NCBI GenBank assembly: GCA_030142905.1
Contig: JASJOG010000024.1
Coordinates: 2,186,001-2,250,000 of the forward strand
DNA: 64,000 nucleotides
Direction of reading: 5' to 3'
DNA from: Heliopora coerulea
Taxonomy: Eukaryota; Cnidaria; Anthozoa; Scleralcyonacea; Helioporidae
The notes under the pieces are model-generated. The model was not told where the DNA came from. It saw only the letters and a list, made by a program, of their open reading frames with translations, and made no database searches. Shown piece by piece: positions 1-41,800 of this stretch. The position numbers were made by a program, and so were the translations under genes. How positions within the stretch are numbered: the first letter of the stretch is position 1; every line of letters begins with the position of its first letter.

Positions 1-63
1 ATTAATTTGAATTCAACGTCACGTGTTCATAGTTAAGTGTCACCCTACAATTCTGATTAAATT

Positions 64-695
64 AAGAGTGCGGTATTTTCGTCCAAATAGCGTATTTACT
101 CGAATAAGCGGCGCACTCGAGAAGAATGCGGCACTTATTCGCCATGATGTTGAAGAAGCTACAATCCTGGCCAAAAATGACTGGGACAGCGTTGGAAATG
201 ACTCCGTACTAACAGTACAAAAGACGAAAGAGGGAATATCACTCGCTCCTCCCTCTCTTCCCCCTCCATCAATGTTGCTTTGTTCTACCAAGTAAGATGA
301 TGCTGGCTGTGTCATACGCAAAGTGAAAAATTGACCAAAAACTCGCAACATTGAAGGGGGGAGGGGAGATTAAAAGTGTGTTTATTTTATAGTGCCATCC
401 CAGTATTTTTGGCCAGGATTGTAGTCCCCCGATGCAGGAACTTGAGTTGATCTCGATCAGATTTAAATCCGATCGTGGAGAAGATAGTGACATTAACAGT
501 GACGATATTTTAGCGTGCATTCCGTTTTTCTTGTTCTGGTTGTTTTCCTTATTAGAAATAAAAGGTAGTTATGTTTTATCCAGAATCGTTTCTTTCAATT
601 AGTTTCAATAACCGTCGTCCTCGAATAAGCGCCGCACTAAAAAAGTCGTAAATTTAATAAGCGCCGCGGCGTTTATTCGAGTATATACGGTGGCG
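64..695. repeat. Inverted-repeat element, interrupted by a second element
   Basis: Left arm (about 64-145) and right arm (about 608-695) share, in inverted order, TACTCGAATAA followed by CGCCGC-type sequence and a second block AATGCGGCACTTATTCG / TAGTGCGGCGCTTATTCG. The arms are imperfect. No coding capacity was recognised; the short open frames inside are not conserved-looking. Confidence 0.6.
159..425. repeat. Short MITE-like element with ~27-bp terminal inverted repeats
   Basis: Starts CTACAATCCTGGCCAAAAAT (159) and ends with its complement at 425; the two ends differ at about two positions over 27 bp. It lies inside the 64-695 element, so it inserted later. No target duplication could be fixed. 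Confidence 0.65.
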
Positions 696-1117
696 TTCCG
701 TTGTTATCTAGTTCTTTAAGGCATTCGAAAGTCCATGACTTTCCAAGAACTTTTCTGCGATTTTTAGTATTTTTCATGAGCTAATGGTAGCCTGCGTTCC
801 TTCAAATTTTAGAAAAGTTTTCTATTTTTGGAAATTTCTCGCATTGAAACACATTTTCCCGTCGAAACTCAAGCTTGATAAATTAGGCAAAAAAGCATTT
901 GCCACCACAATCATCAGTGATTCACAATATAACACTTTTTACAAACCTTAATTAGTTCGCAACTTTCCATGACCCCAAACAATGTGCCGTAATAACCTTG
1001 CAAGCATAGAAAGTGAATTTACGAAGAACTCTCAGTTTTACAATGACGCGGCTGTTGTAGCACAACCCATCCCTGCCCTCACGGTATGGCCATCTTCTCC
1101 TGCAAATATATTCTTAC
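696..1117. other. HSPA4 intron sequence left of exon 16
   Basis: AT-rich. Searched on the minus strand for the next HSP110 lid exon (N-W-L-Y-E-D-G-E motif) without success. No feature seen. Confidence 0.5.
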
Positions 1118-31689
<30,572 letters not shown>

Positions 31690-32340
31690 ACATTTAAATA
31701 CTGAGCTTCAACATTCCGTGAGGCTAAGTAGAATGTATTTAACTAGTTCAACATCCATTAAGGTCAGGAAGAGAGTATTTTAATAGTTCATCATCCACTG
31801 AGGTCAGGCAGAGTACATTTAAATGGTTCAGCATCCACTAAGGTTAGGTAATGTGTATTTAAATGGTTCAACATCCAGTCATCCACTGAGGTTATGTAGT
31901 GTGTAATACAGTATTTAAATAGTTCAATATCCACTGAGGTCAGGCAGAGTGTATTTTAATACTCCATCATCCAATGAGGTTAGGTAGTGTGTATTTAGAT
32001 AGTTTAACTTGCACTAAGGTTAGGCAGAATTTAGTTAAATAGTTCAACGTCCACTGAGGTTAGAAAGAGAGCATTTGGATGGTCCAGCATCCACTGAGGT
32101 TAGTTAGAGTAAATTTAAAGCATTCAGTATTCACTGAAGTTAGGCAGAATGTATTTAGGTATTTCAAAATCCATTAAAGTTAGGCAGAATGTATGGTTAT
32201 TAACTAGTATGACATCCACTGAGTAGTGAGGTTAGGTAGAGTATATTGAGATAGTTCAATAAATAGTTCAACATCCACTGAGTTTAGCAAGAGTGCATTT
32301 GGATAGTTCAACATCCACTGAGGTTAGGCAGAGTATACAG
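31690..32340. repeat. Minisatellite, unit ~40-42 bp, about 15 copies
   Basis: Imperfect tandem copies of TTCAACATCCACTGAGGTTA GGCAGAGTGTATTTAAATAG (40 bases, spaced here), degenerate by point changes and small insertions. One more copy is at about 33300-33345 and one inverted at about 33400-33435, separated from the array by the 32338-33297 element. Confidence 0.9.
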
Positions 32341-33297
32341 TAAAATCTGTATATAACAGCCACACTCAGGACTTCAGAAAATGACCACTTAATACAGGAT
32401 CACTAAAATTACTCACTGGGTGTGTCAAATATCAATTTTAACAGCATATCATACAACACTTCAAGCAAACAATAAGACAATCAGCACTCTTTCAGGCAAT
32501 CTTTACTTTCAACAAAGTTACTAACTTGTAAATGTAGAAGCGTAATAAACGTAAAGTTACGTAAAGGTATAATCAATTGTCCTCTACTCTTCTATGCAGT
32601 ATTTCTATGACTTACAGTTCACAATGATATACATCCCATTCTGTCATTTCATAGTTCTTACAATGAACATGCAGATAAAATGGAAATTTTGCTAAAGTAG
32701 CACTGCAGTAAATAAAATTCAAACTGAAAAACAATGGAAAAGTCACTGTAAAGGGCAAGTGCATTAACAGTGGCAGAGATTATGGCCTGGAAATCCTGTA
32801 CAAGTATAATTTGAATGTGATTCCTTCTCAATCACATTGCTCAAGAATGTGCTATCTAAAAAAGGAATTTCAAGTAGAGCTAGAAGGAAGCAGATTCATA
32901 ACAGACAATATTTTTTGTGTTCTGTGATTTCATACTACAATTAATTGCAGACATCTGGAAACGATTAACCATGATGAAGCATTAATTATAAACATTAGCT
33001 TTGTCATTTCTGTTTGTGGTGATGAATTGCTTCTTAAACACAATCAGACACAAGAAAATACCATGTGAAAAGACATGTGGCTTTTGGTTTCTGTTCAAGG
33101 TTAGCCACTTAATACAGCTAAAAAGAACAAAGACAAACATGGGACTGCTAAAAGGTGGCTGTTGCCACTGAACTGAGGTGGCCACTTAATACAGGCAACA
33201 ATCACAGCATTTGTATGGGTGAAAATTTGGGGCTTTGAAAACTGGCCACTTAATAGAGGGTGGCTGCTTAACATAGGACTGTTATATACATGTTCCA
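32338..33297. repeat. MITE-like element inside the minisatellite
   Basis: Ends carry complementary TGTATATAACAG/GCCAC and GTGGCTG...CTGTTATATACA. CCACTTAATACAG-type motifs recur inside (32388, 33105, 33182, 33247). Minisatellite copies lie on both sides, consistent with insertion into the array. No coding capacity. Confidence 0.5.
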
Positions 33298-33477
33298 CTA
33301 TATTTAGATTGAATAATTCTACATGCCCTGAGGTTAGGTAGAGTGTGTTAATTACTAAACTAAATTGTTTATTTTGCTGTGTCCTCTTCACTAATTCTTG
33401 CCTGACCTCAGTGAATGTTAAACTGCTATTTAAAGAACTCGCTTGAGAAGGACCTTTTCTGATTCACTAAAGTCGCT

Positions 33478-35400
33478 TAGAATTTAACGCTCTCTCTACT
33501 AGTATAAGTTTCCAGAGCCCACAGACGATTCAGGAGAACTTGAAACGCACCTAGTCAACAGTGGCGTAACGCCTATTTGCTCCCACACAGTGGCGTGCAG
33601 GGCCCCTGGCTCAAAGGGTACCGCAGAAGCCCCTCTTGTGTGTGTGTGTGGCCTTTCGATACATCTTGCTGGTCGAAAATCCGTTTGTGGGGCCCTTTAG
33701 GTCGAGGCGTCCCATATTCAGCTATTCAAAATGATCATAAATAAAGACAAACGAATGAACGGAAACCCAAAAGGGTTCTTTGCTTTTAGCTTTGCAATCG
33801 TATGACATTTCTTCCGTAGGGGACACAACTATTCGTACTTTCATGCGTAAATCTACCAAATGACCATTACTTATCCCTGATCAGATTGTAACCGTGATCA
33901 CGTAGACAGCAGGTGGACTATTATCAACACAGGTTGACTATCATCAAGTTTTTCGCCAGAAAGGAACAACCCGTCTTGCTTGCATCGAGTTTCGGCTTGA
34001 ATGGGTTGATTTCAATATTCTAAAAGTTTGATTTTAGTAATCGGCCTAAGCTTATTAGGAGAATCACCACGACAGTCATGTTAAACAAACGTAATAAACG
34101 TTTGTTCTGTGGTAATGCTTTGTTTCACTGTAGTATTTGTTTTACTAAACGTTTTACTAGTACATCATAGAAAGTATTAAACTCTCACTAAAGTTGACAT
34201 TGGAATTTCGTTATATCGTTGCAATCTTTGATTTGATTATGATATCAATAACAATACCCTGAAATCGATTCTCAGAGCTATTAAAACGCTAAAATCGCTC
34301 TGGCACCGGTGGCTTTGCCTCTTGGGTCTCCATCAGTGGTTTCACCCCCTGGACTCCCGCCGTAGGGGCCATGTGGTCCCCAGCACAAGCGGCCCTTTAT
34401 GTTATAAGCCAGGGGGCTCCGGCCCTCGCATTACGCTACTGCCAGTTAACTCGAACTTCAACCAACTGTAATCAGCCGTGAAATTTTCTATTTCCGACTA
34501 TTTTCAATAAAATGGCTTCCTTCTTGGCCGCTACTCCTTAAATTTTTTTCTAATTCACATATGTTCAGCCGAATTTAACGTTTTTCTAATGGTACAAGTT
34601 TTCAGAGTAGGACAAACAGACAATTCAGGAGAAGTTAAAATTAGGTCAGTTAATCTGGACCTCTCAACGGTAATTAGCTGCAAAATTTGGTCTATGTCTT
34701 GTAAAATTATTTCTATCTCGGTCGGTATTCCGCAAGATTTTCTCTAATGCACGTGTGTTGGGCAGAACTCAACACTTTTTCTAATAGTATAAGTTTCCAG
34801 TGTAACACAAATCCACAGATGATCCGGGAGAACTTAAAACTTAACCAGTTAACCCTACCTCAGGGGTCATTAGTCGTAAAATTTGACATTTCCACGAGCA
34901 TATCTTATAAACTTACTTCTTTCTTTGCCACTCTTGAAACTTACCATTAGATTGTACCTTTAGAAAGAGCGCCAAATTCTGTGTAATGTGAATTACAAAA
35001 AGCCCTATAGAATAGCGGCCGAGAAACGGGTCAGTAATTTTATAACACATGGTCATAAATCGGAAATTTCGCAGCTAATTACCGTTGAGGTCGAGTTAAC
35101 TCACCGTGTTTTAACTTCTACTGAATCGTCTGGGAGCTTGTACCACTTATACTTATACCATACCAGAAACTTATACCAGAAACTTATACCATATATAAGT
35201 TTCTTATACCAGAAACTTATACCATCAGAAGAAGTGTTTAATTTGGTGCAATGAATGTGTATGAAAAAGATCCCATAGAACGGCGGCTAGGAAGTAGTAT
35301 TTTTCATGATATATGGTTGGAATATATTCAAATTTCTGGGCTGATTATGGTTGAGGCTGATGAGATCAGGTTAATATTTTTGAAGTTCTGGTTTATCGGC
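33478..35400. repeat. Satellite-like array, unit ~180 bp, split by a hAT-like insertion
   Basis: Copies share TTTTTCTAATAGTATAAGTTTCC..., GATTCAGGAGAACTTAAAAC..., CCAGTTAACC and GTCGTAAAATTTGACATTTCC. They occur at 33478-33558 plus 34442-34520 (split copy), 34570-34720, 34755-34895, and in inverted orientation at about 35020-35150 and 35240-35400. A short ATACCAGAAACTT repeat lies at 35157-35224. Confidence 0.75.
33559..34441. mobile_element. Non-autonomous hAT-like element, 883 bp
   Basis: Begins CAGTGGCGTAACGC and ends GCATTACGCTACTG. It is flanked by CTAGTCAA and CCAGTTAA, an 8-bp target duplication with two differences. The ends are rich in GGGCCCC-type sequence typical of hAT elements in marine invertebrates. 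A second CAGTGGCGTGCAGG end at about 33592 hints at a nested or duplicated terminus. No transposase frame was found. Confidence 0.75.
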
Positions 35401-35990
35401 TATGGAGTTGTTCCAGTCTTGAAACTAATACCATTTTGATGAAATTTCGATTTTCTCCACCGCAACATATGGTACTTAGAAAGGAAAGGTTCTTTCGTTA
35501 ACAAATAGAAAATTGCTTGAGTGTCTCTGTGCTGTGCTGTGATAGAAACATGAATGGCGTCATTTGAACCAGAAAAATGTCTAGTGAAAACACGAGGCGT
35601 AGTTGAGTGTTTCCTGCGAATATGTTCCCCATAGGTAAACGTTTCCCTGTCAAACCTTTCATTAAGCCTCAGTCTTTCGCTTAACATCGGTGTGTTCCGT
35701 AACAATGAACGCTACTCGAAGCGTGCATAAACCACAAGTTACACAGCTTTTATTTGGTTTGTGTTCAAATAAATGATAAAGCAAATTTATTCATTGCATA
35801 CGGATAAAACTGAACTTATATATATTTACAGGTAAGTTTCCTGAAAGTCTACGAATAAATATCTTATCATCTAGTACCATTAACTGTTTAAACAGTAGCA
35901 ACTACAGTAATAAGAAAGATTTGATGAAACGGCGAGATCCTTTTCGAATTCTCTGAGTAATTTCACACTTAATGTGAGTATGCAAACGAT

Positions 35991-36263
35991 TTATTGTCTC
36001 GAACATAACTTACATATCCATTTAATGGTTTTCTTTAGAAAAACTTCCTCAGGTATTTGTTCACAGGATTTGTGAAACCACTTACAGCATCTAGTGCATT
36101 CTGCCATTGGCTGATTGTTATGTTGGTTATAAAAGCGACGACAGCTGCAGTAAATTCTAATTTGCACCTTAATTGGATTTTCTGGAATGCTGATTTTTAC
36201 TAAAGGAAAGGAAGTAATTTTTATCTCCAAGATGCATCGCCATAGGGTTGCCGAATATTTCAT
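35991..36263 (-). CDS. Orphan PHD-finger reading frame, probably transposon-derived
   Basis: 90 codons. The C-terminal half has a complete Cys4-His-Cys3 PHD finger: C-x-C, then C-T-R-C, W-F-H-K-S-C and W-I-C-K-L-C with usual spacing, followed at once by a stop. The N-terminal half has no recognised domain. PHD fingers at the extreme C terminus are frequent in transposon-encoded proteins of cnidarians and other invertebrates. No neighbouring exon or transposase was found, so it may be a fragment or the last exon of an unrecognised gene. The start is arbitrary. Confidence 0.5.
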   Translation of the reverse strand: MKYSATLWRCILEIKITSFPLVKISIPENPIKVQIRIYCSCRRFYNQHNNQPMAECTRCCKWFHKSCEQIPEEVFLKKTIKWICKLCSRQ

Positions 36264-37562
36264 CGATTGAACATGAGGAAGCTTGGGTCATCACCAAAGG
36301 ATAAACTTGTTGGATAAGCAATTGCATAGACTCCACAAACAACTGAATTAGTCTGAAGAATAACTGGCTGAATAAGGATATCTATTTTATCTTCCTTCCT
36401 CTACGTCCAAGAGATCAGCAATCCGCTCCTTGTCCAGTGGTGTTATGGTAGTAAACGATTTCAAACGAATCCCGTCCGTATTTCCCGTTATAGTTCAAAC
36501 ACGAGTTTGAGTGTTTCACCAGGGGTTCATAACTCGAGGAAAAAAGGAAAATTGATGAAATCGGATGATTAATTATGCTTTGCACTTAAATTGTATTACC
36601 CTTTTGTGAGGAGAAAGGGCTATAAGCAAAGGAATTTCCATAAATCATTCGATTAACCTAACGTCGGAGCTTCGGAAGTTGTCCCCTGGAAGGATCATTT
36701 TCACATCACATGCAAACGTATCATTTGGAAATTTATTTGTCCGTAAATGATAGTCTATTTGAGTAGATAATATTTTATCTATGGTCGCTAAGATATGAAA
36801 TTAAATCCAAACAATATGCTCGTGATAGATATATGGATACTCCTGTCCAACCACACTTACAGCCGTACCATGAATTTTCTGTAATGTAAATAGGGATTTG
36901 ATGCTTACGCATATCAGTCCTTTTGGTCTGCGAAAGGAGCAATTGATTCTGGCCGGAGGAATAACCGGCCAGAAAAACGTAAACTTTCAAACAATGTGCA
37001 GCGCGATTTTACCAGGCATTCCAGTCAACAAAATTTCAACTCACGTTCTTTCCAACCATGCCTAATGGAAATGGAATATTGCGCATACCAAAAGACCAAA
37101 GGTCTGGGGACGAGATTGTTTGATCAGATGATGAGTCGAGTTGGAGGCGTTAGTGTTGCACGTACAATGTGTGTAGAATCCGAAGTATCATTTTCCAATA
37201 ATGCTTTATTCGTGGCAGGCAATACCGTAAACAGGTGGGACAAAAAATTGGAAAATATACGGTGTTATGTTATTAAAGCCTGATTGTCTATATATCGTAG
37301 TAAAGATCATCGTTTCCGCCGCAAATATTGCTTAAAAGTACTATGCTAAATTGGTAATACATCTCAAAACTAGGGGAAGTTAGGTTCCTTATGTTGTTCA
37401 AAAAAATTGGATGGTCATAGCAATTTGGTTGCCCGTTACTAGCGTCTACGTAAGTTTTCATAAAAAACTACCCCATTAGATTTTGATGAGGAATTTCACA
37501 TGCTTTCTTGCTGTATGATCGAAGAAAGGTTTAGGAGTGTGTAAAATGTTACTTTATATCTG
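36264..37562. other. Intergenic DNA between the PHD frame and the hAT element
   Basis: Contains a 95-codon plus-strand frame (36996-37283, MQRDFTRHSSQQ...) that I do not recognise and that lacks clear splice sites. GTTTGAGTGTTTCACCAGGGG near 36507 resembles a motif at 23970, so dispersed repeats are present. Confidence 0.4.
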
Positions 37563-37570
37563 TTCTTAGC

Positions 37571-38389
37571 CAGGGCCGTTCGCAAGCTGGGGATGTGGGG
37601 GGTGTAACCCATCTATTATTTATTGATAATGAGATTCAGGTAAATTGCTGGCTGGTTCAAACTTATATTCAGGTAAACTACAAAACAACTGATTTGGCAT
37701 TAAATGTCAACGGGGGAGGAGAAGTCATTAAGTGTTTCAAAAGACAAGAGACCAGAATGCCATTGAAAGACCGTTCCACCGCAGTTTCCAGTTTCGGACA
37801 TTCACAAAAAATAACCTTTTGATCCTGCTGGGTGAAACCCGGAATTTCAACATGCGGGGATGGAGAGAGGAATCGAGGCACTATCAAGGCGATTTTTATA
37901 ATTTTGAGTGCAGTAGATCTGCGTAGCTTTGGTGAATAAAGGCAACAAAGCATACATAAGACAAGACCTCCCAGAAAAAAAGTAGAGGTGGCGACCTCCA
38001 ACCTCCCTCTACAGGGTGTCCCAAAAAAACCGAAAACTATTGAAATCACTTTTTGTTAAAATTTGAATGCCCTACGAAAAAGCTGAATAAATAAACGGTG
38101 CGTACTAACAATATTTTACTGTTTTAGACAGCTTCATTATGTTTAAAATTACTTATATCAATCATTTATGCACTCGTGGGGACCAAGAGAGTGCTAAGGC
38201 ATTCAAATTCTAACAATTAAACTGTTATTGGTGATTTCAATAGTTTTCGGGTTTTTTGGGAGACCCTATAGTTGTGCCCCTAATAAGTGAGAAAAAAACA
38301 AATTTTCAGGTAAATAACAAATAATTTAGGAAATCAGGTAAACCTTTGCTTGACACCCCTGTTCGTCGATTTTCTTCGTAACGGCCCTG
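37571..38389. mobile_element. Non-autonomous hAT-like element, 819 bp
   Basis: Starts CAGGGCCGTTCGC and ends GTAACGGCCCTG, flanked by TTCTTAGC and TACTTAGC (8-bp target duplication, one difference). Internal AGGTAAAC/TCAGGTAAA motifs recur. It is interrupted by a mariner-like MITE. It ends about 400 bp before the first recognised LIMCH1 coding exon. Confidence 0.85.
38012..38268. mobile_element. Tc1/mariner-type MITE, 257 bp, nested in the hAT-like element
   Basis: Terminal inverted repeats of over 35 bp (CAGGGTGTCCCAAAAAAACC... and complement TAGGGTCTCCCAAAAAACCC...), flanked by TA on both sides. A second inverted block TTGTTARAATTTGAATGCC lies further in. CAGGGTGTCCCAAAA ends with a TA duplication are typical of the Tc1/mariner superfamily. 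Confidence 0.88.
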
Positions 38390-38793
38390 TACTTAGCCAA
38401 CTAACGTTAAGTAAGATCCGTCTTCGCAAGAAGGCAGCAGAAAAAATGTGAAATATGATTCGGTACAAACGTCATGCTGTGAAAGATGTCACGAGAAGAA
38501 AACTTATATGCTTGGTATTCTTAAGGTAAAACCTACCGGCATCGCCATTACATGGATTGCAAACTGTCCGATAGTCAATGCTCTCGTATAAAACGAGAAA
38601 ATAAGAATAATAAACACTAAATCACCTCCTGAAAACCGTTACGTGTTGGTCTTAACAATCTGGTGTTAGTCATACGAAAACTACATTACAAATATCCCAC
38701 ACAAATAAGCTAAGCGAATAGTCAGCAAAGTAATAATTTCATTTAACAACTGAGAGAAAGTACAAAGGCTATCTGTATAGGAGAATTACAGGA
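38390..38793. promoter_or_regulatory. Region upstream of the LIMCH1 coding start
   Basis: Lies between the hAT-like insertion and the start codon and holds a likely acceptor at 38771-38780. The true promoter may be here or further upstream if there is a separate 5' exon. No core promoter motif was identified. Confidence 0.3.
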
Positions 38794-38859
38794 ATGATCT
38801 CTGGTTTCGAACCTGTAGCCTACGAAGAAGCATGTATTGAGGCACGTCGATGGATAGAG
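38794..38859 (+). CDS. LIMCH1: LIMCH1 first recognised coding exon
   Basis: 66 nt: MISGFEPVAYEEACIEARRW and IE, donor GTATTC. E-A-R-R-W-I-E opens the CH domain as E-A-Q-K-W-I-E does in vertebrate LIMCH1. An acceptor-like CTGTATAG ends at 38780, and the frame stays open back to it, so translation could start in an earlier exon. Confidence 0.85.
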
Positions 38860-41800
38860 GTATTCGTTGATATTTGATGACCACTTGTTATTGTGAATCC
38901 TTTTCTTTCATCAATCAGACCGACTTTATTTAAAATTCATAGGAAGTTACCGAACAGAGCTTTCCAAGAGACAATTTTCGGGAATCTCTTCGTGATGGAG
39001 TTCTGTTATGCAAGTACGTAACCCCAAACTTGATAATACTCAATGTAAACACGGATTAACGAGCATTGATGAGCAATCCTTGGTGATAGCTTCCTGTTTT
39101 TTCGGGGCTATCAGAGTCATTAAGTTAATTTGAAAATTAAACATTTTCGTGTGAAATATGCGAGACATATTTTCGCTGGTTTTTTGCTGATTTCCTATAT
39201 TAAAGAATTGCCGTATCTTGTTGGTTCGACCACAGGGCAGCTTGTTGCCAAGAGGCCCTCTTGAGTCAATCACCATTAGCTCATGATATTTTAGTTTCCC
39301 AGCAAATCTTCTGTCCCGTGCATAATACTTGACTAACATTTTTATTGTGGAGGCAATACCATTTTTATCCGTAAGCGATTAAATACCTTCATCATTTCTT
39401 TACAAGCCTAATGCTTACCATGCAATATTTGCATGTGTATGAGATACATAGATATTGTAAATATTTCATAAATCGGGAATTGTTCTATAGAGGATCATCT
39501 ATGTTTATACGTTTGTTCTTTCGTTAAGTTTTTGATTTGTTTGTTCACTACACTAGTATGCAGTTATATTGGACTAACGTGACAGTTACTAACCTGAAAG
39601 ACTAACTAAATTACACGAATACACAAGCTGGAGTGCTGTGAAGTCAACCGAGGTTATCAAAGTATATCGCTACAGGTTCCAATTTTTGTTTGCCTCGTGT
39701 TTGGCATGCATAGCTCTGCTTCCCAAATTAATCTGTACTTTGAACGTTCGTTAAATTTGCGTGTGTTCTGATTACTTCTTCGAATTACCAATTAAAAATG
39801 CTCTTTGTGGTTCATTTTTTTTCGAAAGACTAGCTGAAAGTTTGAATGGGATTAACCTTGGAAAGCTGAATCTAATACCAAGATCATTGGCATGGATGGT
39901 ACGTTTCTCTATTTCAACCTATCCTCTAGAGGTTTAAATTTACATGTGATATAATTATTTACTCTAGGCTCTGTCGTTGAACTGCCGGCCCGGGCTTGAA
40001 TTCATGATTCAGATAACTAATATTTTAATTAAGAAATGTTAAAAATGGATGGTTTTTTCAGGCGTAACATAGGCAAGTATCGCTGGTACGAGAGTAACCA
40101 TATTTATGTCATCATAACCACTGGTACCTGTTTCATATGCATTGCTAAATTAATGACATAGGACAGACGAAGACTTATTTTATTAGACGACGTAATTAAA
40201 GTATCCGAACTTTTGCTGCTGCTATTAAATTTTGCTAATATTTAGTGGAAGTTAAAAACCATTGATGCCAAGAGTTGACTCATGTTAGGGCAGTTAATCG
40301 CTGGGCAATTAGAAAAGTTTCGCAGCTATTTGAATTGGTCACCCTTCCCTATGTGCAATTTTGAAGAAGTCTCCTCTTTTCTACCGTTTATTTTCGATTG
40401 CGACACTTCTGAAAAGTTGAGGACAGTCAAGCTATTGCTTTAATTTCAGAATATGTCAATATCCCTTATGCCTTAAATACAACCTCATTTCACCTTCTTT
40501 TGTACGTAAACCTGTCGGTCCTTCCAGCCTGCGTTACTATCAGAAAATCAAATTATTTCGAAATTCTTGTAGAACAACTGGGCTAGAGGGGCCAACTAAT
40601 ATTCTAAAAAACATTAGATAGGGTTCCATGCATGAATAAGGTCTCTGTTGTCATTGCTTGTTATTTTAAACAGTGGTTTCCAGTTCAAAGAGCAATATGA
40701 CCTGGAGTCCTGAGTTTAAACCTAATATTTCCCTATCTTACTCCCACTAGTTTTCTTCCGACTCTCGTTATTAAAACCGAAAATTCTTAACTAATCACTG
40801 GGCATGCAAGTATTTACTTTCTGAACACCAGATTCAGTATGGAATTGAAGTTCCATAAATGTCTTTTTATTTACTTTAGTCACTTTGGACAGGAAGATAA
40901 ACAAGGTATTTTCCTTGCATTTAAAACACATCAAGATAAAGTTTGATATGATCGCTTTGTTGGAATGCAAACAATGTTTTCTTTTGAAATCGCCCACACT
41001 GATTTCGGTACTACGGCAACGAAATCGATTGCCCTATTTCTTACCTTAATCGCGTGTTTTCTTGTTAAGATCTAAAATTGTCTTACATACAGTCATTCGC
41101 TGAAAAATCTTTACAGCTTTAAGAGCTTAAGAGGTTTTTCGTTGTTGCTCAACAGACGGGATTGCTCCAAAAATATAAAATGATTATTTGGCTTGTGGGT
41201 GCATATCACATTCATCATGTCGCTACAAACATAAGTCCCTCGCAGAATCTAAAGTGTGCGGTGCTTTAGTGAGCTTTATCGGTCGTCCAGGGCCACACCT
41301 AACTTGTGGTGGGTCGATCCTGCACTTCATATTGGAAATAACCCAAAAAGGATTCCCACGACGGCATGACAGTACTCAGTCAATAAAATTGTAATTGCCT
41401 TTTGCAAAGTTTCTACATCTGTAAAAAATATTTGTATAAAATTTTTTTCCACAACATCACAATTTGGTATTTCTCATCAGTGGGCATTTCCCGATTCAGG
41501 TGCCTATGGCCAACACCCCCATCTGCCTACTCCTCGCTGCGCCATTCTTCTCTTGTATTGAAGTGAACCAAGGTTATGTAAGCATATGTGTGCAAAAACA
41601 TTGGCATAAGGAGTGGCGTTACTACCAGGGTGGCATTGGAGAAGCCCGACCTTTGAAAAAATTGAGCCACCAGAAGGGTCACTAAAACTGATGTCATGTA
41701 ATCACCAGCTCCTGCTAAATTAGACATTTCCACAATTCCAAATGTACTCGATGATGTATTTTAAATGTTGGACGTGCACTTCCTCAAATCTGTACTAGCT

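Noticed and set aside
31690..32340. CRISPR-like array
   Set aside because: Units are contiguous and degenerate with no spacers, and the DNA is eukaryotic.
35400..35705. 101-codon minus-strand frame (MLRNTPMLSERLRLNER...)
   Set aside because: No domain and no splice partners, next to satellite DNA. Left unannotated.
37678..38049. 123-codon minus-strand frame
   Set aside because: It lies across the junction of a hAT-like element and a nested MITE and has no domain.
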